Assembly (NCBI GenBank): GCA_050331475.1
Contig: JBHJGU010000013.1
Span: forward strand, 1-34,000
Source of the DNA: JBHJGU01 sp050331475
Lineage (GTDB): Bacteria > Pseudomonadota > Alphaproteobacteria > Caulobacterales > Maricaulaceae
Length of the DNA stretch: 34,000 nucleotides
Direction: 5' to 3'
Every line of letters starts with the position of its first letter. The stretch's first letter is position 1. The notes under the pieces are model-generated. The model saw only the letters and a program-made list of their open reading frames with translations. It searched no databases and was not told the origin of the DNA. Made by a program: the position numbers and the translations under genes. This document shows, piece after piece, positions 8,980 through 16,894 of this stretch.

Positions 8980-10050
8980 ATGAAAGTGCTTATCACCGGC
9001 GGCGCCGGTTTTATTGGCTCCGCGGTCTGCGGCTATTGCGTGCGCGAGTTGGGCTGGTCGGTCGTTAATGTCGACGCGCTGACGTATGCGGCCGATCTGC
9101 GCGCGTTGGAGGCGATCGCCGAGGACCCGCACTACGCCTTTGAACACGCCGATGTCACCGACTTTCAAGCGCTCGCCCGGGTTTTCGCCGAACACCAACC
9201 TGATGCGGTGATGCATTTGGCCGCGGAAACCCATGTGGACCGCTCGATCACCGGCGCCGGCGCATTCATCCAGACCAATGTGGTTGGAACCTTCACCCTT
9301 CTAGAAGCCGCGCGGGCCTATTGGTCGGGCCTTGAGACTGCGCGACACCAAGCCTTCCGGTTTCTGCATATCTCCACTGACGAGGTCTATGGGTCGCTCG
9401 GCGCGCAGGGACTTTTTCGTGAAGACACCGCATACGACCCCTCCTCCCCTTATTCGGCCAGCAAAGCGGGATCGGACCATTTGGTGCAAGCCTGGGTGCG
9501 CACTTACGGGTTTCCGGCGTTGATTTCGAATTGCTCGAACAATTACGGACCCTACCAGTTTCCCGAGAAACTCATTCCGTTGATGATCCTCAACGGACTG
9601 GAGGGGCGGCCTTTGCCGGTCTATGGGGACGGCTCGAACATCCGCGACTGGCTCTTCGTGGAGGATCACGTGCGCGCGCTGGCTCTGATCCTGACCGAGG
9701 GCCGGATCGGGGAGACCTATAATGTCGGCGGGCGGAACGAACGCACCAACCTTGGGGTCGTGCACGCCATTTGTCGTGAACTCGACGCTCGGGCGCCGAA
9801 ATCCCAACCCCACGCCGATCTGATCCAATTCGTCGCCGATCGACCCGGCCATGACCAGCGGTACGCGATCGATGCGAGCAAGCTGGAGACCGAGTTGGGC
9901 TGGGCTGCGGTCCATGATTTTGACAGCGGCTTAGCGCAGACCGTGGCTTGGTACCTGGAAAACCCTAAATGGTGGCGGCGCATCCGCGAAGACCGCTATG
10001 GCGGTCAACGGTTGGGCTTGCCCGAAAAACCCCAACGCGATCCGCCATGA
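8980..10050 (+). CDS. rfbB: dTDP-glucose 4,6-dehydratase
   Basis: This 356-residue extended SDR enzyme converts dTDP-glucose to dTDP-4-keto-6-deoxyglucose. The NAD-binding GGAGFIGS lies at residues 7-14. The catalytic set is present: T133-D134-E135 in ISTDEVYG and Tyr158/Lys162 in PYSASKAGSD. The segments NCSNNYGPYQFPEKLIP and DGSNIRDWLFVEDH are characteristic of RfbB rather than of other sugar epimerases. It lies 33 bases after rfbC, and its stop codon overlaps the start of rfbD (ATGA), so the two are probably translationally coupled. Confidence 0.97.
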   Translation: MKVLITGGAGFIGSAVCGYCVRELGWSVVNVDALTYAADLRALEAIAEDPHYAFEHADVTDFQALARVFAEHQPDAVMHLAAETHVDRSITGAGAFIQTNVVGTFTLLEAARAYWSGLETARHQAFRFLHISTDEVYGSLGAQGLFREDTAYDPSSPYSASKAGSDHLVQAWVRTYGFPALISNCSNNYGPYQFPEKLIPLMILNGLEGRPLPVYGDGSNIRDWLFVEDHVRALALILTEGRIGETYNVGGRNERTNLGVVHAICRELDARAPKSQPHADLIQFVADRPGHDQRYAIDASKLETELGWAAVHDFDSGLAQTVAWYLENPKWWRRIREDRYGGQRLGLPEKPQRDPP

Positions 10051-10958
10051 GCCCACCGGTGGTGCTCGTCATCGGGCGAACCGGTCAGCTCGCCCGCTCG
10101 CTAACGACCGCACAGGCGCCCGGCTTGACGGTGCAGACCTGCGGTCGACCGCAGCTCGACCTGACCCGTCCGGATAGCCTTGAGGCTGCGGTCGACGCCT
10201 ATCATCCCGCCCTGGTGGTCAATGCGGCCGCCTATACCGCCGTTGACGCGGCGGAAACTGAGCCCGAGGCCGCCTACGCGCTCAACCGCGACGGGGCGGC
10301 GCATTTGGCCCGCGCCTGCGCGCAGCGCGACATCCCGCTGATCCAATTATCCACGGACTATGTTTTCGACGGCCAAAGCGCTGAACCCTATCGAGAAACC
10401 GATCCTCCGAGACCACTCGGGGTCTATGGCGCCTCGAAGTTGGACGGCGAACGCGCCGTAACAAACGCATGGGCGAAGTCGGTCGTGCTGAGAACGGCTT
10501 GGGTTTACAGCCCTTTCGGCAAGAACTTTCTAAAGACGATGCTCAACCTCGCTCGGACCCGAGATCGGCTTAACGTGGTCGCCGATCAGCGCGGAACGCC
10601 CAGCTATGGGCCGGATTTGGCCGCGGCCATTCTAACGATCGCGGGTCGTCTGCTGGAGCGCCCGTCACCGGCTTGCTTTGGGGTGTTCCACCTTACCGCT
10701 TCCGGGGAAACCCATTGGGCGGGCTTCGCTCGCGAAATCTTCGCGCAAAGCGCGGCGCGGGGCGGGCCCAGCGCCGAGGTTCACCCGATCCCGAGCGCCT
10801 CCTACCCCACGCCCGCACAACGCCCGGCAAACTCGCGGCTGAACTGCGATAAGGTCGATACGGTTTTCGGGGTGCGCCGGCGCCCATGGCGTGCAGGCGT
10901 CGCAGACTGTTTGGCGGCGTTGCACGCCGCCAAAGCGGACGACGCGGGCGGATCATGA
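10047..10958 (+). CDS. rfbD: dTDP-4-dehydrorhamnose reductase
   Basis: This 303-residue SDR enzyme reduces dTDP-4-keto-L-rhamnose to dTDP-L-rhamnose. The nucleotide-binding IGRTGQLA lies at 9-16, the conserved QLSTDYVFDG segment near 92-101, and the catalytic pair Tyr127/Lys131 in VYGASKLDGE. I chose the ATG at 10047 because it overlaps the rfbB stop as ATGA and gives the normal N-terminus directly before the Rossmann motif; the in-frame upstream extension (from 9969) lies wholly inside rfbB. It is the third gene of the rhamnose operon. Confidence 0.95.
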   Translation: MSPPVVLVIGRTGQLARSLTTAQAPGLTVQTCGRPQLDLTRPDSLEAAVDAYHPALVVNAAAYTAVDAAETEPEAAYALNRDGAAHLARACAQRDIPLIQLSTDYVFDGQSAEPYRETDPPRPLGVYGASKLDGERAVTNAWAKSVVLRTAWVYSPFGKNFLKTMLNLARTRDRLNVVADQRGTPSYGPDLAAAILTIAGRLLERPSPACFGVFHLTASGETHWAGFAREIFAQSAARGGPSAEVHPIPSASYPTPAQRPANSRLNCDKVDTVFGVRRRPWRAGVADCLAALHAAKADDAGGS

Positions 10959-11007
10959 CAAGCGAGCGTCAAGCCGATATCAAGTGTTAAACAGTGACGA
11001 CGTCGGC

Positions 11008-11022
11008 CGAAACCCGGTTTCG
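11008..11022. promoter_or_regulatory. 15-bp palindrome upstream of galU
   Basis: CGAAACC-C-GGTTTCG is a perfect inverted repeat with a one-base centre, 38 bases before the galU start, in the 102-base gap after rfbD. Position and symmetry suit a regulator-binding site, but no regulator is identified and chance is possible. Confidence 0.3.
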
Positions 11023-11060
11023 AAAAGCGGTGTGGACGACGACGCGAAAGGGCCCTCACC

Positions 11061-11927
11061 ATGACCATCCGTAAAGCCGTTCTGCCCGTCGCCGGACTAG
11101 GAACGCGCGTTCTCCCCGCTACGAAAGCCATTCCGAAGGAAATGTTGCCCGTAGTGGACCGCCCCGCCATTCAGTACGTTGTCGCCGAAGCTTTAGAAGC
11201 CGGGATCGAGCACATCGTTTTTGTGACCGGTCGGAACAAGAACGCTATCGAGGATTACTTTGACCGCGCCTATGAACTTGAAACCACCTTGGTGCAAAAA
11301 AACAAAACCAACATCTTGGAGATGCTTGAGGCCGACCTACCCGAGCCCGGCGCCATGAGTTATGTGCGCCAACAAGCGCCCTTGGGGTTAGGCCATGCGG
11401 TGTGGTGCGCGCGCGACGTTATCGGGAACGAGCCGTTCGCCGTGCTGTTGCCCGACATGCTGATGGCTGGGAAACCGGGATGCCTCGCTCAAGTGATTGC
11501 GGCTTACGACCAAGTGGGGGGCAATGTGCTCGCCGTCGAACCCACAGCCTGGGAGAGCGTCTCCCAATACGGCGTCATCGCGCCGGGCGCGCGCCAAGGC
11601 GCGGTGATCGAAATGCTGGGCATGGTTGAGAAACCGGCCCGAGACGCTGCGCCGTCCAATCTGTTCATTTCCGGTCGGTACGTGCTTCAGCCTGAGATTT
11701 TCGACCTACTGGCGGATCAACGCGCCGGCGCGGGCGGAGAAATCCAACTCACCGACGCTATGTTGCGGCTTATGCAGTTTGGACCCTTCCATGCGGTCGA
11801 ATTCGACGGACGTTCCTACGATTGCGGGTCTAAAGCGGGGTATTTGGAGGCGATCCTCGCGTTCGCTTTAGCGCGGGACGATCTCGCAGACGACGTTCGT
11901 GCGGCCGCCCGTCGGCTCGGTCTCTAG
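11061..11927 (+). CDS. galU: UTP-glucose-1-phosphate uridylyltransferase
   Basis: This 288-residue nucleotidyltransferase makes UDP-glucose from UTP and glucose-1-phosphate. The GalU pattern is clear: PVAGLGTRVLPATKAIPKEM at the N-terminus (nucleotide-binding loop and Lys), RPAIQYVVAEA, FVTGRNKNAIEDYFD, QQAPLGLGHAVWCA, LLPDMLM (metal-binding Asp) and VEKP. RmlA-type thymidylyltransferases differ, with GGxGTRLxPxT and a shorter insertion, so I do not call this rfbA. It follows rfbD after 102 bases and lies three bases before the sulfotransferase gene. A weak AAAGGG site precedes the ATG. UDP-glucose would serve glycan assembly. Confidence 0.95.
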   Translation: MTIRKAVLPVAGLGTRVLPATKAIPKEMLPVVDRPAIQYVVAEALEAGIEHIVFVTGRNKNAIEDYFDRAYELETTLVQKNKTNILEMLEADLPEPGAMSYVRQQAPLGLGHAVWCARDVIGNEPFAVLLPDMLMAGKPGCLAQVIAAYDQVGGNVLAVEPTAWESVSQYGVIAPGARQGAVIEMLGMVEKPARDAAPSNLFISGRYVLQPEIFDLLADQRAGAGGEIQLTDAMLRLMQFGPFHAVEFDGRSYDCGSKAGYLEAILAFALARDDLADDVRAAARRLGL

Positions 11928-11930
11928 CTC

Positions 11931-13148
11931 GTGAGCGACATCAAAACGGCCGGTTTTTACGCTCCCTCGGACCGAGGGGCGGCCGTGATCATTCACTATC
12001 ACCTCTTTAAGAACGCTGGCACGTCAGTGGACGCCATGCTGCAGACCGCGTTTGGGCCGGCGTGGATTGAAGTCGAGCATGGCTGGAACGAGCCGCTTAG
12101 CCGATCGGTGTTTCGACAATTCATAATCGATCATCCTGAATGCGTCGCGTTTTCCTCCCACACCGCCAGCCTCGATCCCCCGCAGTTTAACGATCGCGCA
12201 GTCTATCCGATCGTGTTCCTCCGCCATCCCATCGATCGCGCGCGCTCGGTCTACGCCTTCGAACGCCAACAGGACGCCGATACGATTGGCGCTCAGAAGG
12301 CCAAATCCCTGGATTTCGCGGACTATGTGCGGTGGCGCTTAGACCTACCGCTCGACCGGCAGATCCGGAATTTTCAGGTCACCCGCTTGGCGGCGGGGTC
12401 GGGTGTAATTAGCGAGCTGGCCCTTTATGAACGCGCGCTCTTGGCGTTGGAGGCGTTTCCGGTTTGGGGGCGTGTTGAAGCGATGACGCAAAGCGTTGAG
12501 CGCCTCAACGCCTGGCTGGCGCAGGATTTCCCCGGTCTAAAGCTCACCCCGCAACACGCCAACCGCCATGAAGGACGCGCTGACGGGCTAGACGCTCGTC
12601 TTCGCGCCATACGCCAAGAATTGGGTCGGTCGCTCTATGACGAACTCCAGGCCGCAAACACCCTTGATCTCGCGCTCTATGGCGCTGTGGTTTCGGGGCT
12701 CGGCCGTCCCTTCAAACCGCCCCCGCCGCTAAAAGGGCGCGAGATGCGAACGGTGATCGCGGCGAAAACCGCTCAGATCGTTGAGCGCTATTGCATGAGT
12801 GATCCCAGCTTGAGCGGCGCCGCCGGCGGCTTTCGAGCCGAAATCGACGGCGCCTTGCCGCAAACTGGACCCAATCCAGTTGTGTTCGGCTGGTGTATGG
12901 GCCCCGACAAGCGTCAGCCCGCCCTAGAAATCGTTGTTGACGGCGCGCCGCAAACCACAATCCGCCGAGAGATCCGTCGCGCGGATGTGGTGGATGCTGG
13001 TCTTACCGATCACCCGGTGGGGTTTGAGTGCAAACTCCCCGCTTTTTACCGGGCTTTGGATCGGCCGGCGCGGGTGGAAGTGCGCGTGAGCGCAGGTACA
13101 GACGGCGGTGCGTTATGCGTGGCCGAGCGGGAGTTGAACTTAACCTAA
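11931..13148 (+). CDS. Sulfotransferase-family protein with extra C-terminal domain
   Basis: This 405-residue protein starts with GTG three bases after the galU stop. Residues 19-32 (VIIHYHLFKNAGTS) match the PAPS 5'-phosphosulfate loop of the Golgi-type sulfotransferase family, and FLRHPIDRARSVYAFE (Arg98 near its start) matches the 3'-phosphate-binding strand and helix. The catalytic domain ends near residue 250. The last 110 or so residues form a separate beta-rich module with a GWCMGP motif, a VVDG strand and RRADVVDAGL, resembling a small domain attached to some exopolysaccharide enzymes; I cannot name it. Context (rfbCBD-galU) suggests sulfation of a polysaccharide or glycolipid. There is no signal peptide, so it should act in the cytoplasm. 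Its stop overlaps that of the convergent kinase gene. Confidence 0.85.
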   Translation: MSDIKTAGFYAPSDRGAAVIIHYHLFKNAGTSVDAMLQTAFGPAWIEVEHGWNEPLSRSVFRQFIIDHPECVAFSSHTASLDPPQFNDRAVYPIVFLRHPIDRARSVYAFERQQDADTIGAQKAKSLDFADYVRWRLDLPLDRQIRNFQVTRLAAGSGVISELALYERALLALEAFPVWGRVEAMTQSVERLNAWLAQDFPGLKLTPQHANRHEGRADGLDARLRAIRQELGRSLYDELQAANTLDLALYGAVVSGLGRPFKPPPPLKGREMRTVIAAKTAQIVERYCMSDPSLSGAAGGFRAEIDGALPQTGPNPVVFGWCMGPDKRQPALEIVVDGAPQTTIRREIRRADVVDAGLTDHPVGFECKLPAFYRALDRPARVEVRVSAGTDGGALCVAERELNLT

Positions 13149-16100
13149 GCGCGGCGGCGATCGCCCGCCCTTTGCTCGACGCGCTCCAGTTTAACGCTTT
13201 CGGACGGTAAAGCGAACCAGATCGTCGTCCATTGACCGGGCGCGCCCTCCGCGCCGATGCGACCGCCATGGCGTTCGACGATTTGCCGGCACAGCGACAA
13301 CCCCATGCCCGCGCCCCCCAGTCGTTTATCGTGGGCGCGCTCGAACATCTCGAAGACCTTTTCGTTCAGGCCTGGATCGAATCCCATCCCGTTGTCTTGA
13401 ATACGCACGCAAACTTCGCCGTCGCGCCGTTCGGCGCCGACGCGCACCCGTGGCGCTTGGCCAAGCTTGGCGTAACGGATGGCGTTATGAAAGATGTTTT
13501 GCATCACCAGACCTAATAAGACTGGGTCACCGGAGACCTCCGGAAGATTGGGCCCAAGATCTAACACTGCGTCGACTTCCTCAGCGGCTAAGCTGATCGC
13601 GCCCCAGGCCTCCCGCGCCAGTTCGGACAATGCGAAGGTTTGGCGGACCATAGGCGCTTGAGCCAACTTGGAAAACGACAAAAGCTGCTCGACCTGACGC
13701 TGCAGCCGCGCAGCTGATTGGCCCAGATAGTTGAATTGAACGCGTTCAGTCTCCGCCAGCCGATCGTGTAAATCCGCCTGCAATTGGCGAGAAAACGCCT
13801 GGATCTGGCGGAGAGGCTCGCGCAGATCGTGGCTTGCGGCGGCGGCGAACCTTTCCAGGCGCCGATTGGTCGCCTCCAACTCCGACGCGTAGGCGAGCAT
13901 CTGCCGGCGAGAGTCCAACTCAGCGGTGACATCAGTCAACGCGCCGAACACTCGGATCGGTGCGCCGTCCTCAGACCGGCTGATGCGATATCGGTCGCGC
14001 AACCATCGCCAAACACCGTTCTGGCCGCGCACACGATAGTCGAAAACACCGAAATTGCGGCCCTCATCAAGGATCGCGCGCCGCACGCCGCTCACGGCCT
14101 CCAACGACGCCACGTCGAGCCGAGCAATCCAAGCGGCCATATTCACGCGCCCCGTTAGCCCACCGGCGTCCGGTGAAACGCCGGCAATCCGCAACGCCAA
14201 TCCCGTCGCCTCCGCCCACTCCGCGTCCCAGTCATAACTGTAAACCGCGTCCTGGGTGGCCAAAACGGCTTCCATATACCGGGTTTCGCTCTCAGCCGCG
14301 CGCGCTTGGGCGGTCTTTTCCGCCGTAATATCGGTCAGCGCACCCGCGATCCGCAGCGGTGCGCCGTTGCGATCCCACTCGACAATCTGAAACCGCGACC
14401 GCATCCATCGCCAATCGCCGTCCTGGTTCCGCACTCGGTAGTCAACTGAATGCGTCCCCTTTTCGTCCGCCATAGCCCGAGCCAGGGCTGCGCGCGGGGC
14501 GTCCAAGTCGTCGGGATGAATGTTGGCGCGCCAGTGCTCGTAGCGGCTTAGCGTCGTGCCGTCGTCCAAGACCGTAGCGTCGATCCAATTTGCAGCGAAG
14601 CCGTGGGCGATGACCTCTCCCGTTTGCAGATTGTGCGTGTAAACGGCGTCGCCTGTGGACTCCGCAGCCTCCTTGAACCGCCTTTCGGTGGCTTGAGCCG
14701 CAAGCGAGCGCGCACGCTCCTCGGTAATGTCGCGCATCGCGCCGGCGCCCCACACCGCACGGCCGTCGCCGTTTCGCTCCACCACCTTGAACCGGATATG
14801 CAGCCAACGCTCAGCGCCGTTGGGGTCGATAATTCGATAGCGATCGTCGGCGAAGTCTTCTGGCCCAGCAGACATTCGCTCGAGGCGGTTACGCACCTGC
14901 ACCCGATCGTCGGGGTGAATTTGTGCGAACCACCAATCAAGGTCCGAATGGAAGCCGCCGTCGGTGGGGTCGGGGGCGATGTCGAACCAATCGCCGATAA
15001 ACCCGTAAAAGATCAGCGCACGGCTTTCCAGATTAATGGTGTAGATCGCGTCGCCCGAACACTCGACGGCTGTGCGGAACCGGCTTTCCGACGCCAGAAG
15101 CCGCATTTGTGCGAGATGATCATTGGTGATGTCGGTGAGCGCGCCGGCGCCCCAAGCGCCCCGCCCGTACGCGTCATATTCAATGGTCTGAAACTGCGAG
15201 CGAATGCGGCGCCATTCCCCGTCCGGGCGGCGAACCCGATACTCATCGGTGGCCGAGGACAGTTTGCCAGACACCAGCAACTGCATACGGGGCCGAAGCC
15301 GAGCTAAGTCGTCGGGGTGGATGAGGGCCGCCCATTCCGTAATATCGCAGGCGCACCCGCCAGTCTTAGGGTCTCGGGGTTTGCCCAACCAATCAACAGC
15401 GAAGCCGTAGATGAAAAAATCGCCCGTCTGCAGATTAAAGTTATAAATTGTGTCGCCAGCACATTCGACCGCAGCACGAAACCGTTGTTCCATGGCGTTC
15501 AGCTGTTTGGCGACGGCATGCGTCTGGGTCACGTCGCGGGTCACGCCGATAACCCGTCGCGGCGGTCCGGCGTCGATCCGATCCAATCCCCGCCCCGCAA
15601 ACCGGATACAGGCCTGGTCGCCCGTCGGTCGATCGATCAGCAAGTCGACTTCGAAATGGTCTTGCGCGCCCCGCCAAACCGGCATAACGGCGCGAAACAG
15701 TTCACGGCGGGCTTTCGCAGACAGCAATAAAAGCGCCTCGCGTAAGGACATTTCGGCCAGGTCTGCGCCGGTCTCCGTATCGGCCATCCATTCCGTCAAT
15801 TGGCCCAACGCCCGGAAACGCCCTGCCGCGGCGTCCGCCTCCCAAAACGCGGTGTTCGCCGCCTTCGCGCATTGTAGCAGTAGATCGTTCTGCCGGGTCT
15901 CCCGTTCGATGGCTCCACGCTCAGCGGTTACATCCCGGAGCACCGCAAAAATGCGCCTCTCCCCGGACAGCTCCACCCCTTGGACCGCGGACAGCTCCAC
16001 CATGACGAGCCGTCCGTCACGGCGACGGAACCTGAGCGGCGGCCGATCAATGCGCCCCGCCGCGCGCAGTTTTGGAAATCCCGAATTAATCACCCAATCC

Positions 16101-16759
16101 CGCGAGGTTTCATCGAGGAACTCTGTGGACCGACGGCCAATGACCTCAGCGCGCGTATAACCCAGCAACGCCAACCACGCGTCCGATACGCTGACCAGCA
16201 CGCCGTTTGAATCGATGGCGTGCATCGGTGTCGGGGTCTTTTCGTAAAGCGTTTCATACCGTTTCACGCTTTCGGCGCGGTAATGTTCGGCCGCACGCCG
16301 GCCCTGGTGGAGGGTGAAAGTCATCAAGACCCGCCGCTCACCGTCCAAGCCCTCAAGGCGCGAGGCGCTTGCGCGAACCCATACCCGGCGCCGGCCGGTC
16401 TGCACGCTTAACCCCACAGGACCGGCGCGCCCACCGGTGAGCGCTTTCGTCGTAAGATCGCGAAGGCTCTTTAACGCCCGGTCGGGTAATTGCGGTTCGA
16501 TCGCGCCGTCTAAATCCACCTCAAGGGCGCGGGCTAACCGGCGCGCGGGCGGGTTCGCATGCACAACCCGAAACGGTGAGGGAACGAGCACAAGGGTGGG
16601 CGCGGACGCGCTGTCCACCAACGCCGCCACCGCCGCCTTATCACAGACAGTTTCGCGCACGCGCTGGCGCGCCGGCGCGGTCAGCGTCACAACCGCAAAG
16701 CCTCCGCCGAGCAAAAGTGCGCCCAACAGCGCCGCGAAACCGATTAATCCGATCGCCAT
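13145..16759 (-). CDS. Multi-PAS membrane sensor histidine kinase
   Basis: This 1204-residue kinase begins with one membrane helix (about 2-28), followed by a degenerate PAS-like segment, a canonical PAS (KTPTPMHAIDSNGVL), another PAS-like segment, then four PAS/PAC modules spaced 134, 134 and 133 residues apart. The kinase core has HisKA with ASHDLREPLRQIQ (phospho-acceptor His977) and HATPase with NIFHNAIRYA, IQDNGMGFDPG and GAGMGLSLC. There is no receiver, so it should signal to a separate response regulator, which is not nearby. The PAS modules contain YRVR...W and GALTDIT elements of the PAS_3 type and probably sense an intracellular signal. A TTG 33 bases upstream (16792) would add 11 residues; I prefer the ATG because the membrane helix starts there. 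The stop codon overlaps that of the sulfotransferase gene. Confidence 0.93.
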   Translation of the reverse strand: MAIGLIGFAALLGALLLGGGFAVVTLTAPARQRVRETVCDKAAVAALVDSASAPTLVLVPSPFRVVHANPPARRLARALEVDLDGAIEPQLPDRALKSLRDLTTKALTGGRAGPVGLSVQTGRRRVWVRASASRLEGLDGERRVLMTFTLHQGRRAAEHYRAESVKRYETLYEKTPTPMHAIDSNGVLVSVSDAWLALLGYTRAEVIGRRSTEFLDETSRDWVINSGFPKLRAAGRIDRPPLRFRRRDGRLVMVELSAVQGVELSGERRIFAVLRDVTAERGAIERETRQNDLLLQCAKAANTAFWEADAAAGRFRALGQLTEWMADTETGADLAEMSLREALLLLSAKARRELFRAVMPVWRGAQDHFEVDLLIDRPTGDQACIRFAGRGLDRIDAGPPRRVIGVTRDVTQTHAVAKQLNAMEQRFRAAVECAGDTIYNFNLQTGDFFIYGFAVDWLGKPRDPKTGGCACDITEWAALIHPDDLARLRPRMQLLVSGKLSSATDEYRVRRPDGEWRRIRSQFQTIEYDAYGRGAWGAGALTDITNDHLAQMRLLASESRFRTAVECSGDAIYTINLESRALIFYGFIGDWFDIAPDPTDGGFHSDLDWWFAQIHPDDRVQVRNRLERMSAGPEDFADDRYRIIDPNGAERWLHIRFKVVERNGDGRAVWGAGAMRDITEERARSLAAQATERRFKEAAESTGDAVYTHNLQTGEVIAHGFAANWIDATVLDDGTTLSRYEHWRANIHPDDLDAPRAALARAMADEKGTHSVDYRVRNQDGDWRWMRSRFQIVEWDRNGAPLRIAGALTDITAEKTAQARAAESETRYMEAVLATQDAVYSYDWDAEWAEATGLALRIAGVSPDAGGLTGRVNMAAWIARLDVASLEAVSGVRRAILDEGRNFGVFDYRVRGQNGVWRWLRDRYRISRSEDGAPIRVFGALTDVTAELDSRRQMLAYASELEATNRRLERFAAAASHDLREPLRQIQAFSRQLQADLHDRLAETERVQFNYLGQSAARLQRQVEQLLSFSKLAQAPMVRQTFALSELAREAWGAISLAAEEVDAVLDLGPNLPEVSGDPVLLGLVMQNIFHNAIRYAKLGQAPRVRVGAERRDGEVCVRIQDNGMGFDPGLNEKVFEMFERAHDKRLGGAGMGLSLCRQIVERHGGRIGAEGAPGQWTTIWFALPSESVKLERVEQRAGDRRRA
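14249..15487 (-). repeat. Tandem PAS-module repeat, about 402-bp period
   Basis: Equivalent positions of four successive PAS modules fall at 15452, 15050, 14648 and 14249: spacings of 402, 402 and 399 bases. Module starts read RFRAAVECAGD, RFRTAVECSGD, RFKEAAESTGD and RYMEAVLATQD, and ends read GAGALTDIT, GAGAMRDIT, AGALTDIT and FGALTDVT. The span given covers the repeat markers; the fourth module continues to about 13910. The first three are the most alike, suggesting duplication inside the gene. Confidence 0.85.
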
Positions 16760-16894
16760 GGGCCTGTCATCGTCCGTCCCGTAAGGGACCAAATAAGCGT
16801 GGAAACGTTCCCAAATCCTCTAGACTCAGGAAAATCGCACGCTTAGCGACGCCGTCAAAGCCAAGGCCACCCAGTGTCCGCCAGGCGGGAGGTG

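Noticed and set aside
14603..15307. A 234-codon plus-strand frame inside the PAS kinase
   Set aside because: It repeats with the period of the PAS modules and is a shadow of them.
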